Virus record (IMG/VR): IMGVR_UViG_3300008267_011718
Location: 1-59,312 of that record
DNA: 59,312 nucleotides
Source: a virus
Reading direction: 5' to 3' (one strand)
Shown here: one piece after another, positions 17,214-27,904 of the stretch
Layout of the letters: each line of letters begins with the position of its first letter
Numbering within the stretch: the first letter of the stretch is position 1
Notes under the pieces: generated by a model
Seen by the model: only the letters and a program-made list of their open reading frames with translations
What the model was told of the DNA's origin: nothing
Databases searched by the model: none
Program-made: the position numbers and the translations under genes

Positions 17214-18068
17214 TTAACAATTTTCCCCAAATGGAGGCTTAACAGTTTTAACTAATTTAGTGCCTATTTCTACAGATACTTGTTCTAAGTCTATTTCATT
17301 ATCAACTAATATATTAAAATAATTATTAGCTAAAATTAAATCTTGATTTATATTTTCTTCCTTTATTTCTTTATCGTCTAATAGAATATCATTTACTATA
17401 ACTTGTTTTGGTTTTTTAAAATATATTTGCTCTAATTCTTCTCCGTTATTACCATCTCCCTTGACTTCAAAAAGTTCTATTTGAAAATATTCGCCTTCAA
17501 AATCAACGTTTAGCTCTTCAATATCTAAAAAACAATAATTATTTTCCATTCTATATGCTGTTCCATCTGAAAATATAATATCGTCTGGTTGTTTTTCGTC
17601 TTCTTTGTTTAATATTTTAATTTCATAAAATATTGGTTTTAAGTTTATCTGGGGTACGTCTAATTCATTATTAGCTGCTGTATATTTTTGAGCAAATGAT
17701 TCTGCTTGACCTTTTAATATTTTTAAATTCCAAGACGGTTTATATTCGCTACTAAGAGACATATTTCCAAGTAAATTAGTAAACAATCCAGTATCTGTTT
17801 TTAAATCTAAAGGAGATAATTTTCTGCTTGTATTTTCAACAGATGTAAATCTTGTCTGTGGCTTTAAATATGGAGTTTCATTAAGTATTCTTATTGATGA
17901 AGATACTTGTAGTTCTTCGCGGTTTTGAGAATAAGCAACATCGTAGATAACATCGTCATCGTGAAAAGTATAATAAGAAGGCTTAAATTTTCCTTCTAAT
18001 AAAAGCTTTTTCCCATAAGGAGTTAGTTCTATTTTTAATACTTCTTCTTTGCTATCAAAAAAAGACAT
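17214..18068 (-). CDS. Tail protein with N-terminal LT-x2-G/DD module
   Basis: The start at 18068 is decided by a perfect GGAGG eight bases upstream (an earlier in-frame start would lie inside the previous gene). The 284-residue product begins MSFFDSKEEVLKIELTPYGK and runs to FHDDDVIYD. This shares the LT-x2-G ... L-x2-GxFK ... DD-x-I-Y pattern with the protein at 9876..10802. The remainder is acidic, with many Glu, Asp and Leu, ending KPPFGENC. I recall similar openings from marine phage structural proteins of unknown function. It is coupled to the 2800-residue gene upstream, whose TAG lies one base before this ATG. Confidence 0.74.
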   Translation of the reverse strand: MSFFDSKEEVLKIELTPYGKKLLLEGKFKPSYYTFHDDDVIYDVAYSQNREELQVSSSIRILNETPYLKPQTRFTSVENTSRKLSPLDLKTDTGLFTNLLGNMSLSSEYKPSWNLKILKGQAESFAQKYTAANNELDVPQINLKPIFYEIKILNKEDEKQPDDIIFSDGTAYRMENNYCFLDIEELNVDFEGEYFQIELFEVKGDGNNGEELEQIYFKKPKQVIVNDILLDDKEIKEENINQDLILANNYFNILVDNEIDLEQVSVEIGTKLVKTVKPPFGENC

Positions 18069-18069
18069 T

Positions 18070-21000
18070 CTACACTCCTCCAATTATAAATCTAGCGCCA
18101 CTATTTTTTTCTGAACTTAGTCCTAATTCTATATTAGCTAATTCAATTAATGAAAAGAAATCATAAGGCCAGTTATAAGAATAATTTGGTGTAACTTTGT
18201 TATTATTTATAAAATTAAATTTAAATCTAGTGTCATCGCTTGAATCATCAGTAAGAGCTGAATAATCTATATTTGCCTTCTTTTTTACTTTAAAGACCTT
18301 AAATCTCACATTGTCTGGTAATTTTTTACCATGGAATATTTCAGCTGCATTTAATGGATGCTCAATTGATGTTGTATCCAATTTTGCTATCCTAGAGGCT
18401 TTTGGCATTAATCCTTGCCAAATATCCGATAAATCTTGTTGATCTAGCTCTGTAGAAAATTCTAAGAAATACATTGCAAATGGTTTTATAGTTTTGTTTG
18501 TAACCCAATCAAGATGAGGTGGTAAATTATAATTTAACATACCTTTTATGCACTTAACTATAGAATTATTTTTTGGTATATCAGTTTTTAATAATAACTT
18601 AGACAATTGGCTTCTGTCCGCATTTTTAAATTCTGTTTGAAGCAATAAATTAATTGCTTGTTCTTCTATTGAAAAATAAAAAGGACCGGCATTTATTGTT
18701 TGTTCTGTAACGCCATTTTCACCAGCAACACCTAATATGTTTTTTGCTTTTTCATTATCTACAAAATTTTCATACCCTTTTTCTACATATGGTATTAATA
18801 CAATAGCCTCAGAAATTTCTTTTTTAGCTGCTATTGTGCCTATGTCCCTTTCTCCAATTTCAAAACCACATAACGAAACAAGAGAACCTTTCGTTGTATC
18901 GGTTTTATAGATGTCGTCGGAGAAGCTTTCTTTAAGCCCAAAAACAACACCTTTTCCAGAAGATGGGATCTCTCCATAACCAGACCACATTCCAAGGGTT
19001 GAAGCATCAAAAATATTATATTCTGTATATGATCTATAAAGATTAAAGCTAATACTATAGTTGCTGACTGAATAATATTTTGAGTTTATTATTTCTGTAT
19101 TATTTTTATTTAAAGAATTATTAAAATTTAAAACAGGGGTTTCAAATTTTGTTTGTATTGACCAAACATCTAGAGTATTATCTGAAGCATCGCTAATTTG
19201 TATAGGATTACCATACTGATCGGCTGTCAAATTTTTCAAACTAGTTACTTGTTTAAAATTAATAGATGCATCTAGCTTCATTCTATTTTTATAAGCCGTA
19301 GAAGCAGTGTATTGATTATTATAGTTCAAAACACTGCTAGAAAAGATATTCTCTAGTTCTGGGCTTAGATATTCTATAGAAGAACTGTTTATTATTTCAT
19401 TTATTGTTGCTTGACCAGTAAAATTTGCCTTATAGCTTATTCTAGCAATTGAATTTCCATAATAATATGGTGGAGTATAAGGAGCATATGCTGGGTCGTC
19501 TATAAGATTGTTTAAAGATGAAGTAGGCCCAGCGTTAACACCTATTCCATAAAAAGTAAATTTTCTTCCATCAAGAATATTTGTGTTTTCCGCTAAGCTT
19601 GCAGTGTTCCAATATTTGCTTGGCGGCCCATAAAATTCAGATTCTTTCAAGCTAGGGACTGAAAAAGTTCCATATCTAGTGCTACTAAAATAGTCATTAA
19701 AGCTTTGTGAAATTATTTGTTTACAATCTTGATCTCTTTTAAGATAGACATCCATATAATAAGTTTTACCATCTTCAACGCGAATCTCTTTTGGTTTTGA
19801 TAAGAAATTATTTAATTTTCCATTTTTTAAAAAGAAATTAGGTATCTCGGCAGTAAAATTATTTATACCCAAATTATATATTGAATTTTTTTGTGTAAAA
19901 TTAGAGTTATAATCATTATATGTATATTTTAAATTATACATGGGGAATCTAATATTATTTCTATCGCTTCCGCTAATAATATCATTAGAATAAAAAGTTG
20001 GATTTAAATAATATAAGTTATTTTCTTTTAATGCTTCTGGGAACATACTATTGATATCAAGTATGTTTTCAAATTTCATTCTATAGTCAAAGTCTCCATC
20101 CAATACATAAAAAGCTCTTGATTGAGAAAGAGCAGTCACGGAGGCTGTAGTATAAAATTCTGGGAATGTTGACGAACTATAATTAACAGAATTTCTAACC
20201 ATACAAGGCCAATCAACAGCAATACCGGCTTTTATTGTGTTAAATAATACACCTGGAGCAAATAAAGGCTGAATCAATGTTAATATCTGCTGATCTATTG
20301 GCGTTCCAGCAAAGCCTAAATCAGAATCTCTTTTAGAATGTGTAGAAATAGTGCCTGTCAACAAATTTTCTGTTGCTAAGTCAATAAAAGATTTTCTAAA
20401 TAAATCAACTATTTGTATACTTCTATCTTGTGGATAAAAACCTTTATATGGTAAAAGTTTTAAAGCAGCATTCGCCGTGATTTTAATTTTTTGAACTCCA
20501 AGATTATTTTCAGCAATTACTGCTTTATTAAAATTATCTGTTGAAATGTATTTATTTTTTATATCATTGATATCTAGTTCAGAACCAGGCAATGATAAAT
20601 AATTTCCCGTTAAAGGAGTTAAAAATAAAGGGTCTTGCTTTTTTGAATAAAATTCAATAAAGTCTGAAATTTTAAATTCTGGTAATATTGAATATTTTTT
20701 TGATAATGGTTTTAAATCAGCATAAAATTCTTCATAAGAGTCATAAAAAGGCTTATTATTTGATAAAATATCAGTTTTATATTTTAATCCAGAATTATTT
20801 ACATAATAATAACCAGATGCAATTATAGTCCTTAAAATGGAAAAGTCAAAATCAGTTCCAAAATAAGATTCAGCCGGTCTATGATTAATAAAAGTAAATT
20901 GTGGTCTTGGATAAAACCTCTCTACGAATGTCGGTGATGTATAATCAAAATATCTCCATGAGTATTTATTTAAAAAATAATTATTTTCTGATAGTGTTTG

Positions 21001-24000
21001 ATTATAATACGCACCTTCTGGTAGTAAAGAAAAATATCTTAATTCACGTTCTCTATATGGAGCTAATTCTCCTTGTAGGCTTGCGCTAAAAGATGCTGTT
21101 TTTGAAAGAGCGCTTGACGTAAAATGATAATTATTATCAATAGTCCAAATGCTAGAACTATTAAACACTGTATTTGTCTGTAAAGTTAATTGATCAGGAA
21201 ATGTTGTTGATAGTAAGTTTACTAGAGTATCGCGGATCGTGGCAGACGATGCTCCACCTTTTTGATAGTAAACATCTGTATAATTTAAAGAGTTTGTTGA
21301 ACCAGATAGCTGATTGAAGCCGCCACCGCCTCTTGCAGAGGTTCTAACTCTATCAGTTATATTATTACGCCAGAAACTTCTTATTTGTGCTACATTCCTG
21401 TCATATCCATTAGAGCCAGAGCCTCTTACTTCTTGATAGTTTGGTTTTGTTCGTATATTTGCTAAGCTAATTTTTTCTTTTCTTGGGAATACTAATTCTG
21501 TATGAGTAATTTTTTCTAAAGTTGGCTCAGTTTCATCTAACTGTGGTGACGTATAAGAACTATAAATCTTTTTATATGATAAATTATCTATATTAACTTC
21601 TGGTGGGTTTATAGCGCTTTTTAATTGTGGATTTGCAATATTATCTAAATTATTAGAATAGTCTGTTTTTATAGTATTTGTTACTTTCAATAATTCATTA
21701 ATGTTTATCAAAGAACCACTTGAAGTTTCACCTGTAGGTAGACTAATATTGGACGCTAAAGCATCATTTCCTACATTTAATTCTAATGGATAGTTCCACT
21801 CAACAGCTGGTTCAATGTAAGATGACGTTAAAATTTCTTCACTAACATTTAATGCTTTTCTTAATTGTCCTATTCTTGAATTAACTTTTACAAATTTATT
21901 TTTAACAACAAATTTATTATTTTTAGCTAAACTAGTAGCGACTTGATTATTATCTCTTGTTCTTATTTGTTTCCAAGAAGGATAACCATAAGGTCCATTT
22001 TGTTTTAATAGCGAAGTATTTAAATCAATAGAAGCTGGGAACGACAAAGTAAGACTACCAGTATTTGCTTCCATCAAAAAGCTGCCATTATTTATACCAG
22101 CAAAATCAATAGTGCCAATACTACCTGATGAAGCGCTGAGAAATGGCAATGATCCTATGGAAATATTAGGATATATAGAAGAATAAGGTCCATTTGAAGT
22201 TGCTGAAGCTGTTACAGAAGCCGTAATCCAAGCATAACCAAAGTCACTTCTTGGAATTTGATGAGAAACGAAGGCATTATCATAATTTGTATTGCCTGCT
22301 GATATCAATTTATTTTTATTAGTTTTGTGATAAGAAGGGTTATTGTTATCAATAGAACCAGTTTCACCCGACCAACTATTAAATGCCGCTCTAATATTAG
22401 AGTTTCTATAATTTACTGTATTATAGGGAGATAATGATTCACTTTCTCTGTCAACGACAATATTTCCATCTAAAGAAGAAAATTTATTAACTATTATTCC
22501 TTCATATCTTGTTCTATTTAATTTTGGATAATCATAACTAGAGCTAATAACGCTACTTAATGTACCAGCTGGTAATTCCCCTTCTAGCTCAACAAAATAT
22601 TTATTATTTACTTCGCGGCCAGCCGCCTGTAAAACATTATACAACTTATTATAATTTGACTTTTTCTTGTTATATATGGAAGTTCTAGCATATGAAGAAC
22701 CAGATAATAATGGTCTTAATTCTACTTGGCTAGAAGTTGTTTGACTAATATTGTCTACGGAAAATACATCTACGCTGTCAGACAATGAAATAGGCTGTGT
22801 TACTGACAAGTCATATATTCTAGCTAGTTTTCTATCATAATAAGTTGTTTTATCATAAGATAATGATGTAGCTGCATCAAAAGCCTTAGTGACAGGTTTA
22901 TTTGTTTCATTATTTATAGATTTAAGCATTCTTTGCTTATTTGAATCAGCGTCAACTCCTGCTGATGTTATAAACTCAGAATTTTCTCTTTCAGCTCTTT
23001 CCTTTAACCACAAAGAGCTACTTACTTGAGAGCCGCTCAAATCAGAAATAAATGTATCTGGAGCGTGTCCTCTCTGCCAGTTATATTTTAGTTCTTTAAT
23101 ACCTTTTATTTGACCATAAGGAGTAGAATCTTTTTTGAATTGTGAAACATTGTGCTTTAATTTTGATCTTTCAAAGACATGGCTTTCAACCATATTCCTA
23201 ATAGAATCAGAAAATGCAGATCCTGCTGGTACTAATTGATATAAAAATTGTCCTATAGCCGAATCAACCCATACATAGTATTCTAGGTATCTCTCTAAAT
23301 CAGGCTCATTATTTACTTTTTCAAAAAATTTTGCTCTTAAAACATTTAAATCTCTATATTCATCACGGTATTTATTTATTGGTGCGCCTATTAAATGATT
23401 AAAATCAGCAATACCAGCAAACATATTTAACATATCTTCTGATATTGTTTGATACATGCTTTTTTCAAAAGCCCAGAATAGATTGACTGGCCTGGTTTCT
23501 CTTGTAAACGCATAATCTGATTCACCAAAAATGTTTATAGTATCTGTAGAATATAAATTTTCTGGTATTTGTGGCTTATAGGTCAAGAAATATTCTTTCT
23601 TGACTATATCAGAGTAATTTTCAATAGTGTTTGTTACTTTTGCTGGATATCTGTATTGGAGATTACTATAGAAATTTCCACCAACTGTTACATCTGGATG
23701 GCTATCTTTTACTAGCACTTCTCCGCTTGAGTTTGAACCACTAATAAGATCAAATTCCCAGTTAAAAGCGACTGTATTAATCCTTTCTATCTTTTCGCCT
23801 AAAGTATCGTAAGGCTTTTTTAATGGATTTTTAACACCAAAGTTTAATGAGTCTCTAGAATGTTCTTTTATTTCTTCATCAGTTATATAATCAAACCAAA
23901 ATCTAGCGCTTGAAACTAAAATATCTGTTGGATTTTGTAAAGTACCAGTAAAGTTATTTCTACGAGCGCCAACATAAAATCTCTTAGCACCAGAGTGTAT

Positions 24001-26472
24001 ATTTTTTACTGAATTTATAGTCAGCGCGGAGCTTGTAACCATAAATTCATTCTTAATGGTTCCTTCAACGGTATTAACGCCATAAAATTCTAAAACAAAA
24101 TTTCCACCAGTTGGAGTTGTTTCAAAAGCTGTTATATCATAATTTAGCTGGTCATAATTACTGTATGGTGTCTTTAGTCTAACAGCAAAATTCCATTTTT
24201 CTCCTTCATAAACATCGCTATAATAAGAAGAAGTTAACGCTTCGCCCGTTGCTAAGCAATCAAATTTAAAATATCCACCGCGATCTTCTTTTTTATTTTT
24301 TACAAAATAAACATCATAGTTGTAATAACCGGATGTTGTAGTAATATCATAATCGCTTGTAGAGGTTTTATGCGCTCCAAACAAAGATAATTCACTAGCA
24401 GTTGGAACTGAATAGTCTACGTCGTTTGTAGGAAGTTTTTTTGGAAATATTATCTCCGTTTCAAAAGTTAATGGAACAAGATAATATGGTATTGATGACG
24501 TTAAGGCGTCTAGCGTTGTATTAACATACCCAGAAGCATTTGTGGTCCCGTCATCAACTTCGGAAGTATTTATAATATTTGCATAATAGCTATCTGGTGT
24601 TGATAAATTTAAAACTTTTTTGTTTAAAACAAAAGATTTTTTGTTATCAGATAAAGCAAACTCAGTATTATTAGCATAAATATTTAATTTAACTAATTCA
24701 TCGTCTATACCAAATGAGCGCAAGAGATTTCTAAAAGATTTTTCAGTGCCTTTTGTTTTAAAGATATAGGTTAAGTTGTTGTAAATATTTTTATAAATTA
24801 AATTTTTTAAATCAGATATTTTTTCTTCAAAAAGTCTATCTTCGTCTCTATCTTTTAAGGCTTGTATAATAGAAGTATCAATAAAAATATCAGGCGATAT
24901 TAAACCATGAGACTCTAATATTGTGTTAATAAAAGGTGCTGGTTTTTTATTTTGCTCGTAATATTCGCTAAATTCAAATGTTGGTAAGCTTTTTATTTGT
25001 AAATAAAGCTTATCAAAATAGCTTGCAATTATTTGTGTAAGCTTTTTTAGTTCTTCTGTGGCTATTTCTGTATCTTCTGTAGTAATCCACTCGGGTAGCG
25101 ATCTATAAATGCTTGAACCATTTGTTCCATCCCATTCAGCGCCAAGCATTTTTAATTCTTCACTACAAGAAAGAACTAAAGGGTGATCTGAGAAAAGAAT
25201 TGGTTCTTTTGGCTCTAAACTATCAAATAAACCACTTTCATCTATAGCTGATGACGTTGACCTAATTGCATAGTCATAATTTATAATTTGTCCGTTTGAT
25301 AATCTACCAGAATAATCTAAAACTATAGAATCTCTAAGATTAGTATATGAAGAATCAATTATTCCTTCATTGAATCTATAATATAGACCTAAATCTGTAT
25401 TTACTGTAGAATTATTGGTGCCACCATAAACTCTATCAAATCTATATCTTGATATCTCTTTTTCTGTTTTTGCTACTTTCCAAAATCTAAATTCATCAAA
25501 TGAAGCTGGTATTGAACCGATATTTCTTAAAGAAGAAAATGCGGCTTCGGTGTCTAGGGGAGTATAGCGGTATGAGCCTATATTAGAAATTAAACCAAGG
25601 TTATTAATTGATGTTATTGCTGTTCCTAGGCTTTTTTCTTCTATTAAATTTCCGTCTACATAAAAACAAAACTTTAATTTAGAATTATCATTTTGAGCAG
25701 TAAAGGCGTAATGATGCCAGTTAGTTAATTCGGTTAAATTATAATTAAATGTTGCTCTTTGATAGCCTTGTGAGCCATTTTTATAAGTTACATGGAAAGA
25801 AGCGTCTGCTGGTGTTATGTCAACTAAAAAGCGCGAATAATCAGATGATGATACGTTCGTTACTGAATTCCATAAATCAAAAATACAAAAAGATGCGGAC
25901 AAGACTGAACTAGATAAATCTTTTTGTAATTTAAACCATGTTTCAACTGTGTTACCAAAAGCTGGTCTTAGCTCTAAATTTGCTCCTTGCAAACTAGCAG
26001 TATTATAAAGATTACCGTTTGTGTATGTTGATCCGTTATTTGGACCAGATAATGTTTTAATATATTGGCTATTGGAGCTTGAAATAACGGTTATTCCAGA
26101 TCCAGTAACAGTAGAGTAAGAGCTAAAAGATGAAGAATTAAGAGTTAAATATCCAGTTGTTTGTGGATATTTATTTTCAAAAACATATTTTTCTAAATAC
26201 GATAGATCATTTTTCCATTTTAAAATTTCACTCTCTGAGCCGTCGTATGGAAAATTACTGTATATGTGTTCAATTGCTTTAGAATAATATTCTTCCGCTA
26301 AACCAAATCTAGCAAAATTACTAGGATCAGAAAAGTCAACATTTGGTACGAATTGTTGGCTTTCCTCATTTTTTATTTTTATATACTCTTTTGATTCTAA
26401 TTCTTGATATAACTCTTCTGGTTTTGCATTAAATACTCTACCAGTTTCTTTAAACAAATCTTTTATTGACAT
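18070..26472 (-). CDS. Giant tail protein with LamG/concanavalin-like domain (2800 residues)
   Basis: The longest gene in the window. Residues about 170 to 350 form a LamG/concanavalin A-like lectin domain. There is a VETWFKL strand, later WHHYAFTAQNDNSKLKFCFYVDGN, and finally SFDEFRFWKVAKTEKEI, which together are the usual laminin-G signature. A second similar segment may lie near residue 800-870 (NFAVRLKTPYSNYD ... SSARFWFDYITDEEI). The rest is Ser/Tyr/Asn-rich with many YY and SS pairs and no catalytic motif. Position right after the gp6 and DNRLRE genes is where P2-like phages keep tail-tip and fibre genes. A role as a baseplate-attached adhesin or fibre network is inferred. The ATG at 26472 (MSIKDLFKE) is preferred over a TTG three codons earlier. 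Confidence 0.8.
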   Translation of the reverse strand: MSIKDLFKETGRVFNAKPEELYQELESKEYIKIKNEESQQFVPNVDFSDPSNFARFGLAEEYYSKAIEHIYSNFPYDGSESEILKWKNDLSYLEKYVFENKYPQTTGYLTLNSSSFSSYSTVTGSGITVISSSNSQYIKTLSGPNNGSTYTNGNLYNTASLQGANLELRPAFGNTVETWFKLQKDLSSSVLSASFCIFDLWNSVTNVSSSDYSRFLVDITPADASFHVTYKNGSQGYQRATFNYNLTELTNWHHYAFTAQNDNSKLKFCFYVDGNLIEEKSLGTAITSINNLGLISNIGSYRYTPLDTEAAFSSLRNIGSIPASFDEFRFWKVAKTEKEISRYRFDRVYGGTNNSTVNTDLGLYYRFNEGIIDSSYTNLRDSIVLDYSGRLSNGQIINYDYAIRSTSSAIDESGLFDSLEPKEPILFSDHPLVLSCSEELKMLGAEWDGTNGSSIYRSLPEWITTEDTEIATEELKKLTQIIASYFDKLYLQIKSLPTFEFSEYYEQNKKPAPFINTILESHGLISPDIFIDTSIIQALKDRDEDRLFEEKISDLKNLIYKNIYNNLTYIFKTKGTEKSFRNLLRSFGIDDELVKLNIYANNTEFALSDNKKSFVLNKKVLNLSTPDSYYANIINTSEVDDGTTNASGYVNTTLDALTSSIPYYLVPLTFETEIIFPKKLPTNDVDYSVPTASELSLFGAHKTSTSDYDITTTSGYYNYDVYFVKNKKEDRGGYFKFDCLATGEALTSSYYSDVYEGEKWNFAVRLKTPYSNYDQLNYDITAFETTPTGGNFVLEFYGVNTVEGTIKNEFMVTSSALTINSVKNIHSGAKRFYVGARRNNFTGTLQNPTDILVSSARFWFDYITDEEIKEHSRDSLNFGVKNPLKKPYDTLGEKIERINTVAFNWEFDLISGSNSSGEVLVKDSHPDVTVGGNFYSNLQYRYPAKVTNTIENYSDIVKKEYFLTYKPQIPENLYSTDTINIFGESDYAFTRETRPVNLFWAFEKSMYQTISEDMLNMFAGIADFNHLIGAPINKYRDEYRDLNVLRAKFFEKVNNEPDLERYLEYYVWVDSAIGQFLYQLVPAGSAFSDSIRNMVESHVFERSKLKHNVSQFKKDSTPYGQIKGIKELKYNWQRGHAPDTFISDLSGSQVSSSLWLKERAERENSEFITSAGVDADSNKQRMLKSINNETNKPVTKAFDAATSLSYDKTTYYDRKLARIYDLSVTQPISLSDSVDVFSVDNISQTTSSQVELRPLLSGSSYARTSIYNKKKSNYNKLYNVLQAAGREVNNKYFVELEGELPAGTLSSVISSSYDYPKLNRTRYEGIIVNKFSSLDGNIVVDRESESLSPYNTVNYRNSNIRAAFNSWSGETGSIDNNNPSYHKTNKNKLISAGNTNYDNAFVSHQIPRSDFGYAWITASVTASATSNGPYSSIYPNISIGSLPFLSASSGSIGTIDFAGINNGSFLMEANTGSLTLSFPASIDLNTSLLKQNGPYGYPSWKQIRTRDNNQVATSLAKNNKFVVKNKFVKVNSRIGQLRKALNVSEEILTSSYIEPAVEWNYPLELNVGNDALASNISLPTGETSSGSLININELLKVTNTIKTDYSNNLDNIANPQLKSAINPPEVNIDNLSYKKIYSSYTSPQLDETEPTLEKITHTELVFPRKEKISLANIRTKPNYQEVRGSGSNGYDRNVAQIRSFWRNNITDRVRTSARGGGGFNQLSGSTNSLNYTDVYYQKGGASSATIRDTLVNLLSTTFPDQLTLQTNTVFNSSSIWTIDNNYHFTSSALSKTASFSASLQGELAPYRERELRYFSLLPEGAYYNQTLSENNYFLNKYSWRYFDYTSPTFVERFYPRPQFTFINHRPAESYFGTDFDFSILRTIIASGYYYVNNSGLKYKTDILSNNKPFYDSYEEFYADLKPLSKKYSILPEFKISDFIEFYSKKQDPLFLTPLTGNYLSLPGSELDINDIKNKYISTDNFNKAVIAENNLGVQKIKITANAALKLLPYKGFYPQDRSIQIVDLFRKSFIDLATENLLTGTISTHSKRDSDLGFAGTPIDQQILTLIQPLFAPGVLFNTIKAGIAVDWPCMVRNSVNYSSSTFPEFYTTASVTALSQSRAFYVLDGDFDYRMKFENILDINSMFPEALKENNLYYLNPTFYSNDIISGSDRNNIRFPMYNLKYTYNDYNSNFTQKNSIYNLGINNFTAEIPNFFLKNGKLNNFLSKPKEIRVEDGKTYYMDVYLKRDQDCKQIISQSFNDYFSSTRYGTFSVPSLKESEFYGPPSKYWNTASLAENTNILDGRKFTFYGIGVNAGPTSSLNNLIDDPAYAPYTPPYYYGNSIARISYKANFTGQATINEIINSSSIEYLSPELENIFSSSVLNYNNQYTASTAYKNRMKLDASINFKQVTSLKNLTADQYGNPIQISDASDNTLDVWSIQTKFETPVLNFNNSLNKNNTEIINSKYYSVSNYSISFNLYRSYTEYNIFDASTLGMWSGYGEIPSSGKGVVFGLKESFSDDIYKTDTTKGSLVSLCGFEIGERDIGTIAAKKEISEAIVLIPYVEKGYENFVDNEKAKNILGVAGENGVTEQTINAGPFYFSIEEQAINLLLQTEFKNADRSQLSKLLLKTDIPKNNSIVKCIKGMLNYNLPPHLDWVTNKTIKPFAMYFLEFSTELDQQDLSDIWQGLMPKASRIAKLDTTSIEHPLNAAEIFHGKKLPDNVRFKVFKVKKKANIDYSALTDDSSDDTRFKFNFINNNKVTPNYSYNWPYDFFSLIELANIELGLSSEKNSGARFIIGGV

Positions 26473-26473
26473 A

Positions 26474-27904
26474 TTATTCAACCTTAAACTTAAAAGTCTG
26501 TGGGAGTTCTTTTAGTGTGACACCATCATATGTTGCAAATTTAAATCCATATGTATAACCACTTTCTAATAATGACATATCTAAGTCAAAATAATTACCT
26601 ACAGAATCATAAGAAGTTTTAGAAAAAGCTATAGACCCAGTAGAATAATCAAGTACTAAATAATTATCGCTTAATCTAAAAATTTTATAATAAAGATTGT
26701 TTATTATATCATTTTCTACAATATTGTTAGCTACAGAATAAATTGTCGGACTCCAGTCTTTTTTTCTAGAAAATATTTTAAATCTTGCTGTTTCTTTTGG
26801 AGAATATGAAACTTTCATATTTGTTATATTAAATATATTTTCTGCTTCATAATCATAATCGTATGATTCTGGCTGCAAGACATCAAAAGAGCTTGAAAAA
26901 TAATTTACTAGTGATCCTGTATTATACCATTTATCGTATACAACGCTAGCTGTGGTATCAATTGCAACTTGTACTTTATAAACACCCGCGCTAGGGTTTG
27001 TGATAACTTTATAAGAAGACGAAATTTCGTTTGTGAGGTTGCTATTGGAATAAAATTTAACACCTGGTAAAATATTTCCTACTATATTTTTTGAAATACC
27101 TCTTGGTTTGTTAAAAAAGTAAAGATTCATAATATTATCTGAATCAGAAAAAGCACTACTTGAAGCAAAAAAATTATTTCTATCGTCGGTTACAACTGCC
27201 GCCCATCTTGCTTCTATTGATGGCTTTTTGAAGAAATATTGTGTTCCTCTAGCAGAGAATTTTTTTGTATAAAAGCTTGTTTTTTGGGTTCCATCTTCAA
27301 AACTACCAGATAACTTAACTATAAAGCCATGATTTTCTATCGCTGAATTAATCCAGCTTTCAACTATTTGAGTAATATCAACCTCTAAGTCTTCTAACCC
27401 TGATGAAAAGTTTTGAGTTAAAGTATATGAAGAACCAGTTAAAAACGATCCACCATTTGAGCCTGTCCAAGCGGAACCGCTGGTTGCATAAAGCCAAGTA
27501 GAACCAGCACCAGCTGTATATTGGTTCCAGCCATCATCAGAATAGGCTTCCATATCTAGTCCATAACCTTCATCCCATTCTTGGTTTAATGGATTTACTG
27601 TAACTGTAAAATCTCTTGGAACGCTAAAAGAATGCTCAACGTTATATAATTTTAAATAAAATTTAACGCTACCAGATTCTGGTATTTTAGTGTTCGCTCT
27701 GTCGGCTATTATATCTGTTATAGGAAACTGAACAAGTATTCTACTCTTCTCTAGCGAAGTATTAGACGCTTGCCCATAAATAGAAAAAATCTCTAAAGAA
27801 TCAGCAGCGCCCATATTAGCATTTTCTGCTCTTGTAAACAAATCATACTTATATGCATCAGTTATTGTTGTATCTTTATTTGCAATATATTTTTTTATTG
27901 GCAT
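26474..27904 (-). CDS. DNRLRE-type beta-sandwich adhesin
   Basis: The first 230 residues of this 476-residue protein fit a DNRLRE-type domain. They contain DTTITDAY near the start, an N-G-ADSLEIF strand, a SRILVQFPI strand and a later WINSAIENHGFIVKLSG strand pair. Such domains occur in carbohydrate-binding and surface proteins and would suit a host-binding or glycan-contact role on the tail. The C-terminal half is a set of Ser/Tyr/Phe-rich beta-strands. The ATG overlaps the stop of the gp6-like gene (TAATG) and the stop sits one base before the next ATG, so the three genes are translationally linked. The family call is by pattern memory; function on the virion is inferred. Confidence 0.68.
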   Translation of the reverse strand: MPIKKYIANKDTTITDAYKYDLFTRAENANMGAADSLEIFSIYGQASNTSLEKSRILVQFPITDIIADRANTKIPESGSVKFYLKLYNVEHSFSVPRDFTVTVNPLNQEWDEGYGLDMEAYSDDGWNQYTAGAGSTWLYATSGSAWTGSNGGSFLTGSSYTLTQNFSSGLEDLEVDITQIVESWINSAIENHGFIVKLSGSFEDGTQKTSFYTKKFSARGTQYFFKKPSIEARWAAVVTDDRNNFFASSSAFSDSDNIMNLYFFNKPRGISKNIVGNILPGVKFYSNSNLTNEISSSYKVITNPSAGVYKVQVAIDTTASVVYDKWYNTGSLVNYFSSSFDVLQPESYDYDYEAENIFNITNMKVSYSPKETARFKIFSRKKDWSPTIYSVANNIVENDIINNLYYKIFRLSDNYLVLDYSTGSIAFSKTSYDSVGNYFDLDMSLLESGYTYGFKFATYDGVTLKELPQTFKFKVE

